A stretch of 64,000 bases of DNA from Protonemura montana. Its lineage: Eukaryota > Arthropoda > Insecta > Plecoptera > Nemouridae. The stretch lies in contig OX387602.1 of the NCBI GenBank assembly GCA_947568835.1, forward strand, positions 3,814,570 to 3,878,569. The letters run 5' to 3'. Positions 12,332-24,400 of the stretch are shown here, piece by piece; the first letter of the stretch is position 1; each line of letters opens with the position of its first letter. The translations under genes and the position numbers were made by a program. The notes under the pieces are model-generated. The model saw only the letters and a program-made list of their open reading frames with translations. It searched no databases and was not told where the DNA came from.

Positions 12332-12408
12332 ATGGGTGAATGTATCCGTGCAATTAATAAAGAGAAGCCGCCGCCGCCGTTGAGAAGAGAGGCCGACCTG
12401 GTATGGGG
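12332..12408 (+). CDS. Possible alternative first exon ending at strong donor
   Basis: An ATG at 12332 opens a frame reading MGECIRAINKEKPPPPLRRE and a few more residues, reaching a consensus donor GGG|GTGAGT at 12409. The product would be 25 codons plus two bases (phase 2). No acceptor seen in the window takes phase 2, so either the partner exon lies downstream or the stretch is an untranslated first exon. The upstream sequence has a leader-like look but no clear TATA box at the usual distance. I do not recognise the peptide. It may be a chance frame. Confidence 0.25.
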
Positions 12409-14552
12409 GTGAGTCAACCATCAGCCTGGGGCGCATCCATCATTAATACCGGGCTCTGGAATTCAATCACATGGGCCTCTGGCGCGCCTGGTGCAGCTTC
12501 ACACAGACTCGCTGATGAAGCTGCTGATGTTGTTGACGCTGCCATGCCTGCGCCAACGCACACCGTTGGCGAGACACATTCAAAGTGCTGCATTTGTCCG
12601 CGCTGTGACCTGTGTGGTTATCGGACTACAAGCGCTTTGCTTACTTAATTACCTTGCGTTCCATGTGAATTTACAAATATTTGACTCTTTGTGCTTTTTT
12701 TTTGTAATGGCTCGTAGCAATTATTAATTTTCCGGTTGTGGACATGAAGCCGAGGCGACAATGACTGCTTTTCATTTCCCAAACAGCCGAGCATGGAACA
12801 AGTCTCGTTGGGAAAAGTTGATAGGAAAGTGTATTGAAACATTTTCTGTTGATATTTAAAATTTGTTGAATGTTTACAGCTGTTTACAAAGTTCGGATTT
12901 ATTTCATTAGGCAATCTAATTTTTGGTTAAAAAAATGCTGGCGAGCATTAAAATGCTTTTCATCAAATGAATTCGAACAATACTCGCAAACCTTGTTATT
13001 TTGTTTCACATTTTTTGACCGTTTTAAATGCTTGAAAGCAATTGATGACAGTTGAGCTCTCTATCCTCTAGGACTTTTCTGTCAGATAGCCCCACGGTAC
13101 GGGATTTTGTAGAAAGGTCGCCTTTGTCAAATTATGCGCTGTAAAATTCCTACAACCCAGTGTGCAGCGCGCTATTCGCGATCGCCAAGTCTCTGGCACC
13201 CGATTGTTGCGGCTTGGCTGGCTCTGGACTTTCGCCTCCTCGGGGCAGGGTGCGGAAACCCATTGGAATTACGCCCGAAAATTCTAATTGGCTCGCTCGA
13301 TGTTTGTCCCTGATTTAATCACTTTCGCACTCTGCCGAGAGTTCTAGGCATTCATAACTGAGTTACATAAAGTTAATTGGGACGTTCGCATATTATATAG
13401 ATTGGTAAATACCGTGCAGCGTGTCGAGACTTGCAGGCATGTTTATACAAATCGGAATGTAAATGCGAGCAGAAAATGAGTCTACAGTGAGTATGAGTCA
13501 CATATGAGTCCACAGCCAACATACACGTCATCCAGGTAATAATTGTGTTAGTTTTCCTTTATTTCCGACCGCCCCGCGAAGTCCAACCCTGCTAGTTCCG
13601 ACCCACCGAGTTAAATTCCCAGCTGCATCCAGCCACCGCCGAGGGGAGTCGATTCGCGGTGCATTCCCATCACGTGACGTCAGCAGGTTTTCGGGCAGCA
13701 CGCGTTATTAAGTTTTCCGGTGGAGGGGGTTGATCGACGCGGGAAATGCCGGGAAATGTCGGGAAATGTCGGTGATGGGAAGCCGTGCGACTGGTGCGGT
13801 CCGCTAATGGTAATTGATAATGGAGCTGGCCGAGGACATTGTTCACCCGTGTTGACCCGCGAGTGGTCGCTCATGTTTCAAAACAACACGCGTCCCGTTT
13901 TGAATGCCCGTCGCGCTGTTTTGTCGATATCGTTATCGGTAATTCACTCGCTCACCGACGCCGCTACCGTCGCCGCCGCCGCCATCACCGCGGACCTCGT
14001 CACAATATCGCAAGCCACATTTTCAAACATGTGTTATTAGCTTAATTGGTGCTACTCGTCAATCATAAATAATACTAATTATATTAATGCTGGCAATTCT
14101 GTTCGCTGACGCAAATAATATGCAGCGGTGGCAGACAGTTTTGATGGGATGCAAATAGTTTGAGAGTGGAAAAGAGTGCCAGCCAACTGAATTGTGTGCA
14201 TTCTACAATGTCAGTGTTTAGCACTACCTTCGTGCCGTCATGTACGTGCAGTAATTACTCATGGAAAATTCTAATTTATGTGAATGTTTGGTTTGGCAGT
14301 ATTAATCTGCGTGTAACCCGTCACACTTTTAAGTCCTCAGTCTAATAGTGACACTGATTAATCCAGACTGCTTTTGCTCTGCGCAAGCATGTTTTTAGAC
14401 TTCACCTTGTAACCCTGCTTCAAGCCAGGCTAGCCATAACCATCAAGTAGTAGTGGCTTGTGGTAGGCGAGACCATGCTTGCCTTTAGTTTCGCAGAAAC
14501 ATGCAAAGTCATCCCTATTTAGCTCCCGAGGGACTTGAGACCTAACATCGTT

Positions 14553-14618
14553 CGTGTAATGTTTTAGGAAATTCTCTGCCTAATGCTCGTAATGTTTTAG
14601 GCCCAAGATATTCTCTGG
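14553..14618. repeat. Short tandem duplication
   Basis: CGTGTAATGTTTTAGGAAAT..ATTCTCTG-type sequence appears twice in a row (14553-14580 and 14587-14618), with a small insertion in the second copy. Confidence 0.7.
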
Positions 14619-16214
14619 CATAGTCCCTTCCTATACGCTTGTCTCCTACTTTGAGCCATAAAGATGAAGATTTCCTTCGATTCCTATTTCTTTATCGAGG
14701 CTTAAAGCAGATATAATATTTTCTTTAGAAACTGGTTTCTGAATTCGAAATTTAGATTCCATAATTTCCGTAAGCTATGAATGTGGGCTGGGTAGGATTG
14801 AAGCATCGAAACGCGCGCCGTACGCACTTTGCAAATCAAATTCCGCGGTTTCTTGGCGCGCACATCTCCGCTGTAATCGCCCGCGTTTGTTCAGCAGAGT
14901 GCGGCACTGACCAGCCGATATTCCGATGAACAAACAACAGTTGTTTGTTCTTTCTCCAGTGGGTGGGGGCACGTTTTATTTGCTTACACTTCGTTGTGCG
15001 CCGGATTGCTACTCGGAAGTTGCGAGCGTGTAATGGGCACTGCATGCCCCGGCGTTTCCTGCGCCGACGCCGGCGACGCCGTGTTTGATCGCGGGCGTCG
15101 CGGCGCTTGACGTCGGATTGACGCCGAGCTACTAATATTTGTGTTGCACTTGTTCGGGCCGCCTGTCAAATGGATTTATGCGGGGAGAAAGTTTCCGAAG
15201 TTTTCGATGATGGGATTGGGTTGGTCTTGATTTCGTTACATTTAGGGATGGAATTTATTGGACAGGGAGGACGAGATGATGGGGGATAAAGGGCGGAACG
15301 ACGAGATAAGAGTCACTTCTAATGATGAGCAGAAAACTTGTGTCTGATGGATCATTTCGTAGAGATCGACTTTGAGGGGACATCAATCGGTGCTGTTTCT
15401 TTTTGCCAGAGACCCTTTGCCATTTCTCTCTGACCTTTTTCCCCCGCCGCTTTGATTGAGCACATTGCTCCGTGCTTTTTCTGTAATTTGGTGTTTAGCT
15501 AAGAAGCATGAGAACACTTTTAAGAGATTGGATTTAATCGCAATTGGATGTAATTAAACTTTTTCCCCGTCGGTATTCTGCGTGCGACTACGACGAAGAA
15601 GTGATGAATTTCCGCGAGGAATGTTTTAACTTTTAATTGCAATCAACCAGCATGCACAACAAATACCTTCTCGTTGAACTGCAACGTGCAAATGTACTTA
15701 AATTTATTGCACTTTCTGTTCGATGGTTGCACCATGCGGTCTGCATATTTTGCCAAAATATTCAAAATTCTTCGACGTGTAATTAAATGTAGGCGCGCCG
15801 AACTTGAACGCTGGTATTTTTAATCAATCGTGCAAGCCGCGCAAGAAGCGTTCACGCCACAGAGACCTCGTGCCGCGGGAACGCTCGTGAGTTGGGCAGT
15901 CGATCTCTTTTGATGCTGCCAATGACAACGTCATGCTGCTCCTTCTCCGGAATGGCCATTTTCCAATTAATGTGCCAAATAAACGAAAGCTATTTATTAA
16001 ATTGAATAGTTCGAACGATGCCACTAGTTTTTTTTTTTTTTGGCTCGTAGCTCCAAGAATCTTTTCATTTCGTCCGTTTTTAGTACAACATTTTGTTGCA
16101 AACCTAAATGAAAAGCAAATTGCTTGGCATGCCTATTGGCGTTGGTAAAACGAGCAGTTCATTCAGTAAAGGCTTCAACGGTAAGACTCTTGGAACATGA
16201 CACTGTTATGAAAG

Positions 16215-16265
16215 ATGAAAGCAAATGGCTCGAGCTACAAGAAAATACTGCGCGCAAGAAAGTGA
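16215..16265 (+). CDS. Tiny ORF (16 aa) related to the 18.2-kb ORF
   Basis: ATG to TGA reads MKANGSSYKKILRARK. The NGSSYKK core and surrounding bases match the ORF at 18188. 16230-16245 is identical to 18215-18230, and weaker similarity extends about 60 bases. Within the core the two differences (AAT/AAC and GGC/GGA) are synonymous in this frame. No promoter motif is evident. It could equally be the relic of a short dispersed repeat. Confidence 0.2.
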   Translation: MKANGSSYKKILRARK

Positions 16266-18108
16266 GGAGACCATAAGGCGCCACACAATATGACAGCCGG
16301 GTGTAGTTTTGACACAATGCTATTGTTTTATCGGTGTTGTTAGCCAGCATGTTTTGCGCGAGGTCGCTCGTTCCTGTGTCATTTCCCATGTGGAGCATCA
16401 GGACCGAAAGCAGGACACGCTTGTGTCCTGGAGGAGGTCCTGGAGATCCGAACCACTCGCCACGTACACTGCTGACAGGTGCTAGAATGATTGATGAAGA
16501 CTCTTACAAGGGTGACTATCGCTTATAAACCTAACATGGACTCGGCGCTGCGAGATATCAAGATAGATTGGCTAGTAGTATTCATATACATGTGGTTCTC
16601 GTGCTGCGTCCAGCGTTCAGTTACGCGAGTTCCCAAACACCGCTAGCTTCGCTGAATAAAGGCCGTTGATTTGCACAGATTTTGCAGCTAGAAAGCGATT
16701 TAAAAAGATAACAGTATGTTTTTAGTGTGGCACCTCCCTTCCCAGCGGACGTATCGTATCGATTCCTTCTAGGAGAAGCTTCGAAAGTAGGCCACAAAGT
16801 GCTTTTATTTGATTCTATTGAAGCCATTGTCACAGAGCGAATTGTCGCTACTTATCTCGTTCTCTAGACCAGCTACCATATATATATTTCTCGTCGCCGA
16901 CTAGAATTACTGTGGCGCTGTTCAACTCCTAGCGCGGGAACTCTGACTGGAAGTAACCTCGGGTCCATTTTCGGTTTCTAAAACTTCGTGTGCCTCGTGG
17001 ACGGTGTTCACAAATTCACCCGCCTGGAACACGGGACTTGGGGAGGGTAATTACAAGACTTTAGTGTCCCGCGGTGTCATTTGTGGACTCCTCGTGTAAG
17101 AGTAACTCTTAGGAGCGATTAAACTGCTCGCTCCGAATTCCTGTAAATCTTTGCCATTGTCTGTTGACCTGGTCGCCGTAATCACTAGCGGTATCTCGCC
17201 TCGTTATGACGTGCCCGGGATTCGTTCGTGGAAATTACAGCATTTGTAACTGTGCTGAGTTTAATGAGAGTAATTAACTTGATGAACAAATTTGATAACA
17301 AAAAAAAGAGAAAATTATGCAAAATAACCTATAGGTTGACGCGCTACTTGACGAAAATCACAAAAATATCTGCAGCAAAGTTTTGAAATTCAGAACTACT
17401 CTCAAATACAACCATTGGGATCAAGGCGAGACAGAGAGGGTCATGGAAACGGTCTCATCGAAGAACACCGTTAAATTATCCCCCGTATGACTCGTACAAT
17501 AATTTCAATTTTCAATGCTGAAAAAAACCTTTTGACACCCATCTCAGTTACCAAATACAAACGATCTCAGAATAAAAAATTAACACAGTGAAAAGCCTCC
17601 TTGCCCCAGACATAAACAGACCAATCAATTTTGAAAATGTGCCAGGCGACTCTTAACAATCGTTACAAATGAAATTTGGACTGATACTTATCCCAGCTCG
17701 AAAGATGTCGCTTGGCAGTGTGAGAGGGTTTAACTTGCCAGAATTAAACTGAGCTTGTAATTGCCAATCAGGAATATAATAATGCACTTGCCAAAGACGT
17801 TGTTGTACCCAAGGAGAACTAGTGAAACAGATGAAGCACTCCCACAACTCTGAATCGTGGAAGCGTGCCTTTATTACTCCGCCGGTATGATTGAGTGTAA
17901 GCTCGAATGGTTTTTATTTTGTTTTTTGGATACCTACTCATTAGCTCGTTAAGTATTGATATGTTAATATATAATTACTCTGGGTTTTTAATGCTTGAAT
18001 GTAACCCTACAAAATTACACAAAACTTTACTTCTGTGAGAGGTAGTTTTATTTCCAGCGGTCTGGTCTCAGTTCTTTCCTCGGCTTACGATTAGTCGTCA
18101 ACTTTGTC

Positions 18109-18116
18109 TATAAAAA
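18109..18116 (+). promoter_or_regulatory. TATA-box-like element upstream of a tiny ORF
   Basis: TATAAAAA lies 79 bases before the ATG at 18188, a plausible spacing for a short leader. AATAAA follows at 18415-18420. Together they would frame a transcription unit of about 300 bases, but such motifs also occur by chance in AT-rich intron. Confidence 0.25.
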
Positions 18117-18187
18117 CCTGCGGTAACAACAATTTGAGAGCTTAGCGTGTGGTCTTTGATACCAGCCAGATACCACGCGGAATTAAA

Positions 18188-18268
18188 ATGCCAGGGAAGC
18201 GAAACAGCAACGGATCGAGCTACAAGAAAAGCCAAGGAAAAGGAAGGAGATTATTACAAAAATGTTAG
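18188..18268 (+). CDS. Tiny ORF (26 aa), basic peptide
   Basis: ATG to TAG encodes MPGKRNSNGSSYKKSQGKG and seven more residues (RRLLQKC). The peptide is rich in Lys, Arg, Ser and Gly and has a single C-terminal Cys. There is no signal peptide or membrane segment. A TATA-like box lies upstream and AATAAA downstream. The NGSSYKK core recurs at 16215 in the same frame. I do not recognise a family. Coding status is uncertain. Confidence 0.25.
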   Translation: MPGKRNSNGSSYKKSQGKGRRLLQKC

Positions 18269-21200
18269 CATTATACTAGTACCATCTATAATTATATAAA
18301 CGTGCTCTAAAGCTATTGGCTTGGATTCGGTTGTTTTCTCACCAGCTTTCTAGGTTTTGTACCATGAAATTTTCTGTACGCTGTTACTCCAGAGGTTACT
18401 AATTTGCAACTGCAAATAAAGAAAGACCAACTAAAAGTACCGTTTGTTCGATAGGCAATAGAATATACATCCACAGAATTAAAAGAACAAATATAAATAA
18501 AAAATAAATCAAATAATCAAAACAAAAAAATCACTATTAAGAGCTCACCAATGTTTACCTTCGATCCCATCAATTTGATGAAAAACCAACACCGAATATA
18601 CCGCTAACCATTGGTTTCTTCTGCCCGTAAACATTGCAAATAAAAATAAATTGGAACTGGTCAATTAAACCAATAAGTAGTAATTTATTCATCGAATTCA
18701 AGCTGAATGGAAGCACATATGGGACGTTTATGTTGTGCACCACCGATTAACGAGATATTAAACCAGATATCATGTAATTTGGCAACCATGGATTGCTGCC
18801 GCTCTTTCCCTAACCAAGGTTAGTGTGCGCAGCGCTGCTCCGCGCAGCGGGTCGTTCAAAACGGACACATTTTCCCATTTTCCGTCCAATCGGGCGATTA
18901 CTTTTCACGACTCGAGAGCACAGGTACATCGTGGTGGTGCGATTTGCCGTTTCGCTCACGTAAACAACGCAGCCCGACCGCAATCGAGTGCCACTACCAA
19001 TTCGGATGCAATCGCGTCACTGCTTTGTGCTTTGCTTATAAATCGGATCTCTAACGTCCCCGCTTGGTTTGAACATTTTTTTTTGCTGTCGTCAATTGCC
19101 ACCAATTTTGCAAAACCGAGAAGATTTATGCCTATTTTCAGCTATGGCCGTTCACTTCAGAAAACAATTTGAAACTTGATCGATAAATGATTTGTTTTTG
19201 ATGAGATATTTATCGTACATTTTTTCCCCGTACAAAATTATTGGGGCGTTTATTTTTTGCCGCCTTGTCGCTCGCTCTGGGAGAAGCCTCCACGTTCGCC
19301 CGATTTGGCCCACATCCCAGAGGCACCCCCTTGTCAGGCGATTGTCGAAATTGCCCTGCCTAATACGATATCTTCTGCAGACGATTGTTTGCTTTAAGGT
19401 GCTAATTTGATGGAAGCTGGCCAACTAGATGCAACGAGACCAGAGACCCCCGTCTGTCGACGGACGTCGTACCTCGATTTTACATCATCGCTCCTTGCCG
19501 TCGCTCTAGATAAAAAGTCGGTGTTTGGCGTAACCCGCTACTTGGATAATTGAATTTTGCGAATTAATCATGCTGCCAGCAGCCGTTTGATCGCTTTGAG
19601 TCTTGCCGCGATTCGGCGCACTCTGCCTTGTCTGGGAGTTTGACAAACCGGTGGCCGACCCCTTTGACTTGACAGAATATAATTGCTTCATTCGATCATT
19701 TCACTTTCGTGTTTGCATTTACGTATTGATGCTAAGGAGCGCTATGCGCAAATTTAAGAGTTTTTTTTTTCAATTTATACTGAACTAAGGCGTCTTTTGT
19801 GATGATTCTCTTGCTTGTCCCCAGCTGTGCCCCCACAATGAACCAGTTTATGCGGCTCTGTTATTTGGGTAAAAATAAGGGAGTATACTGAAGGGAAAAG
19901 GGGCAAAGGAAATATTTTTCCCATCTTCTGGCAGGAACCAATTCCAATTTACTCAGCCGTCGCTCCCGCCACCGCCGCCACCACCGCCGCCGCCGCGCGT
20001 ACCGATTATTTCGCCATCCTGATGGTTTCTTTCCTCGATACTTTTTCTCATTTTCTTTTTTCTTGAATCTCTTTTCGTCTAAACAAGTTTAGCGAGTTGT
20101 ATTGTGTTCCTTTTTGCTGCATCTCGCCCAACAAAAATTAATGATCTATTTTATTCGTCACGAATTGCCGCGACTGACTTGTGGAAAGATACCTGGCAGC
20201 AGACCAACTTTTTCTTGACACTCGAAAATAAGTTAAGAAGTAATCTTCTCCGGTCTGCACGACCGTTGCACTGCTGCAGATCAAGTTTTATCAATTTAAA
20301 TTCATGATTCCTTTCCCACCTCTGAGAGAACCGCGCTGCGTAACAGCATAATTAAAAAAAAAACCAAGATCTAACTTAATTTAAGCAAAGATTTTTTTCA
20401 AGGAAAAACGGATACCTAATTGGCAGTCAAGAAGCGCATGCCTTTCGGCTGGCGCGCGACGTGTGTTCCCGAGGTGCTCGCTAGGCAGCGTCGGCGTCGT
20501 GCCGGCGTCGCGGCGCACTGATCGGGCGTCGGTTTGCCAGCTTCTCGCATCTCCTGCCAGGCGTCGACACTCGACACGCGTCAACCCGAACGACGCACGA
20601 AATGTTAAATTAATTTCATATGTCATCGAAATGATTGATTAGTTCGCTTGCTTGGACCCGTCGCTCCTTACGCATAATCTATTTGCTCATTTCTGTAAAG
20701 CGAAGCATTTAGAATAGGATTTGTGTGCGGTCGAAATCAAACTTAAAATTCACTTGACGAACATGATGCCCGAAAATACCAAACAACCTTACAACCTGTA
20801 TGTAGCCAACGTTATTTAATACCCATGAAAGTATATGCATTACGCAAAAAGCAAAAGCTCCTGACACCATATCGATGTATTAGGATGAAATCTGATTTAA
20901 ATTGCAAACGCTTGCAATGCGCGGGGTATTCATCAATTTTTGAGACGGTTGTAGTGTTGTTAATAATAAAATACCATATCGATGTACTTGATTATTCTTA
21001 TAGCAATGCCACGGGAGCTGTCTCCATTCTATCATGACTGAACGCACAATTTCTCACCTGATTTGTTTTCAAACAAACCCGGCAAGTATATTTTGTTAGT
21101 TGGAATGCGCGAATTCCAGACGCTAAATATTGAGACGGAAAATGCATACATGTAATGCTTGTAATGCTTGAGACAAAAGTAAAACTTGTCTCGAGAAAAT

Positions 21201-21354
21201 GTACCGCCGTTTTGCAAGACTTTGAATAGCAGAAAATGTAGCGTTCGTCAACCCCCGACTTGTTACCTACTAACCAATGCCTTGCCATGTAACACTCGAT
21301 TGTTGTGCGGCGATTCATTTACAATGGCATATCGCCTCTTTGTCCACGGTGTAG

Positions 21355-21474
21355 ATTGGCATGGATTTGGATAGTCGGATCCCCGGGTCTCTCCTGCCTC
21401 TCACACAAGCGCTGATGTCGCTGCAAGACCATCACTCACTGAGTCCTGACGAACTGCAGCTAGCGTTCCCACAG
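21355..21474 (+). CDS. Candidate cassette exon, probably dlg1 linker
   Basis: The stretch is 120 bases (40 codons) in phase 0 on both sides. It runs from a pyrimidine-rich acceptor (CCTCTTTGTCCACGGTGTAG, ending 21354) to donor CAG|GTTAGT at 21475. The peptide starts IGMDLDSRIPGSLLPLTQAL, continues with MSLQDHHSL, and ends SPDELQLAFPQ. It is protein-like, with leucine-rich amphipathic character and GC-rich third positions. In-frame TAG at 21352-21354 means it can only be read as an exon entered at 21355 or as a first exon starting at ATG 21361. Phase matches the end of the L27 exon (7264) and the start of the 28318 exon. I do not recognise the peptide. Assignment to dlg1 rests on position, strand and phase. 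Confidence 0.5.
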
Positions 21475-24400
21475 GTTAGTTACCATGCCAACCAACTCAA
21501 TTGCAGCTTCAACACGACGCCATGTTGGAGTGGTGGTGCGCTTGCTCAAGGCTCACCTGGGCTACTATCAGGTGATTTTTTATTATTGATTTGTTTTGTT
21601 TGTACTACTGGATGTTTTGATAACAGGCTATGCGGCACTTTTGTAATAGCTTCGTTGAAGGTATGGGTGGTCATGTTTACGTTGATAAGCCTTGCCTAAA
21701 TTAGAAATGAGGAGGGGAAACTCGGTGCCGGCACATAGCCTGTGCACCAAGGGGACCACCGACGTTACGTCCCTTCCGAAGTACGGGTACAACGCGAACA
21801 ACAGGATTTCTCCACACATCTATACTGTCATAAGGAATCAGTGCGGGTAAAGTTGTTGTACTAACTATGGTCCTTCCAGCGTCATGAGTCCCAATCAGAA
21901 CTAGTATGATAGTCACTCACACAATACACCCAATCTCGTGAGAACCGGTGTTTCCACACGCCAAAATGTTGGTATCAGTGATTTATTTTTACAAGGTTTT
22001 TTTTTTTACTTTGAAGCTTGCCAACAGGGCCATTTATGTCCGAAATAAACAGCGACGCGTGTTGATGCTAAGCTCAGAGTCTGCCCAATTCGTTTTCACT
22101 ATATGTGTGTCCTACTACAGGACATCTAAGTCCGCGGGAAGGAACGGGAAGCGTCCAAGCTAAGAAAGAGACCACACTAGCGGCAGCAGTGGTCGGGTAA
22201 TAGGTGTATCCTGTCCTATCAATTTATCATCAGGAATTAAATGAGATTTGAAGCTAGCTATGTCACTGACAGATCTGTTCGCGTAGCGCTGCTACGCACT
22301 GATGCGTTTCTGGAGGCTGTGCGTTATCGCACTTTCAGCCAGTCATCAATCCAGCCGCCTTAGTCTGCGCCCAATGGCTGTCCTAGAAATGTTAAAAACT
22401 TGGGCTGCGGCGAAAAAGTATCATCACTTTTTTTGTAGGAAAACATCTTGGAGGAAACTCACGTGTGTGACATTTGCAATCGGCGGCGAAACGGCACGGA
22501 CTCGCGAACTGCTTTGTTAAACTTCTAATTGGGCTAGTTTTTGTTGCGACGGAATAAGGATGTTCAAAATTAGTGTAATTCCATTGCGCTTTAAATATCT
22601 TCGTCGGTTCAGACGCAAACTGGAACAACGACAGTTTCCTTCGTCTCTAACCAAAGGGAGTCGCGTTGCAATGCAAACTTTACATGATTAGATTTGCATT
22701 TTGTGCTGGATGCACTTTGCCTGCATGCGCTAATTTCTCGCTAGTGTTTTGCATGCATGCACTTTGTGCGCGTTTCATTGAATGCAAGTCTAATGAGCTG
22801 ACGTTTAATTAGCAGCGTGCATTTTGATTATTTGAATGCACTTTCTGCGTGCTTGTTTGCTACTAAGGAATGATCTTGCTCTCCGACGCTTTTCATGATT
22901 AATTAATAATATTTTAGCAAAATACTGAAAGCTTTGAAGAAATAAGGTTGGTTTTAGTAAAAAAATTAAGTGCTTTCCAAATGCATTTACCTTGTTTCTG
23001 TACCTTTAAGTTATTTTTTATTCCTATTTATAAAACTACTTAGAAGTAGTCCTATAACATGACAAAAACTATTTGAACTGGGTTTTAAATGCCAAGTTTG
23101 TTTGAAGTTATTTATTTAGCAAAAAAAATATTTACAGTGCATTATAAATTATTGTAATTTCCTATCTTAAATTTGTATTTAAATACTAACAAAGCTAGGA
23201 AAAATGAGGAACATATAAGTACATATAAACTAATTCCATAAGTGAAGAAGAACTAAATTTCCCAACGTTTCGTAACTTGTACCTGTTACTTCTTCAAGGG
23301 TTAGAGCAGTCCTGACAATTTTCAGATAACAAAAGAACCACACAAAATTAAAAAAATTACCTAGTTCTTGCAACCTAAATGCATCTAAATAAAATAATCA
23401 GGATCAATAACTCAAAAACTGACATCTTATGTATTTTCTGAAATATGACCCCGAAAGAATTGTCGTATTTTACTAACAACAGGTAGACACGAGTCTATAA
23501 ATCAGTAAAGTCCTTTAACATCTTTGTGGGGTAGTTGTCAGTTGACCTGTTCAACTTGTTCTATACCTCAAATGGGATCGTATGCAGGTAGTCAATTCTA
23601 AAACAAATTACAAACCCCGCCTAAGTAACCTGCGTCGTTGTCTTTGGCGTCGTCGAGCGTCGCGGCGTCCCTTCCCAATGCGTTCGTGACGGCGGAAGTT
23701 TGATTCCATCGACAACATCGAATTGCGATAAGCAATTTCCTTACCATCTGCATATCGCGCACCGCACCCTCGTCTACCTTGCATTTCAATGGGCATTCTC
23801 GACCACGTGCCTCCCGTTTTCCAGTTAATACGGAGCACAGATAGTTAACCGCGCATCCAGTTCATTTCCAACAGAATTAAATCGACCATTTTCTTTTTAT
23901 ATGTTTTCAGGCCGAGTCTTTCACGGATTTTTCTTTCAGTGTTCAAAAGCGATCCCCTTTTGAAACATAAAACACGGATTTTTATACGGTTTCTTTCCTT
24001 TGTTCACGCGCGCCCTCTTTGAAACTAAATCACTGAGTCCTGTATAAATAATTAAGTATGTTTGGTTAATAATAGAAATCCTGACGCATGCTTTGTTTGA
24101 GTCAGCCAAGTAACGTTTGTTTGTATACCGAGGCTGGCTCGATCTTCGAGTCCGGGGTTCGTATTGCACAGGCCCACACACCTTGCAGTCCAAAACATTA
24201 TCCTTCAGGATGCGCGTAATCAGGACGTGCATGGCAGCCTCCCCGACGCCCGTCCCGAGGAAATTAATACGCGGCCCATTAACTTAACACGCACCACTTT
24301 GTTATGCGATGCATTGAGCACGGTTCGCGTGCACGCCGGAAGTTCAAGTGCGTGAGCCAAATGCACTCGAGTATCAAACAGAATTGAAACGACATGAAAT

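Larger units (their letters stand above)
7265..21354 (+). other. Large dlg1 intron with low gene content
   Basis: Fourteen kilobases with no exon that can be assigned with confidence. Contents noted separately are a C18 tract (10308-10325), a possible first exon ending at a strong donor (12332-12408), a short tandem duplication (14553-14618), two related tiny ORFs (16215 and 18188) and a CCG-rich stretch near 19960-20000. A 17-base GCCAACGCCAG duplication lies near 7436. The longest open frames here do not resemble proteins and lack flanking splice signals. Confidence 0.5.

Noticed and set aside
24130-24180. GGTTCGTATTGC resembling a tRNA T-arm
   Set aside because: No matching A-box or acceptor stem at the right distance.
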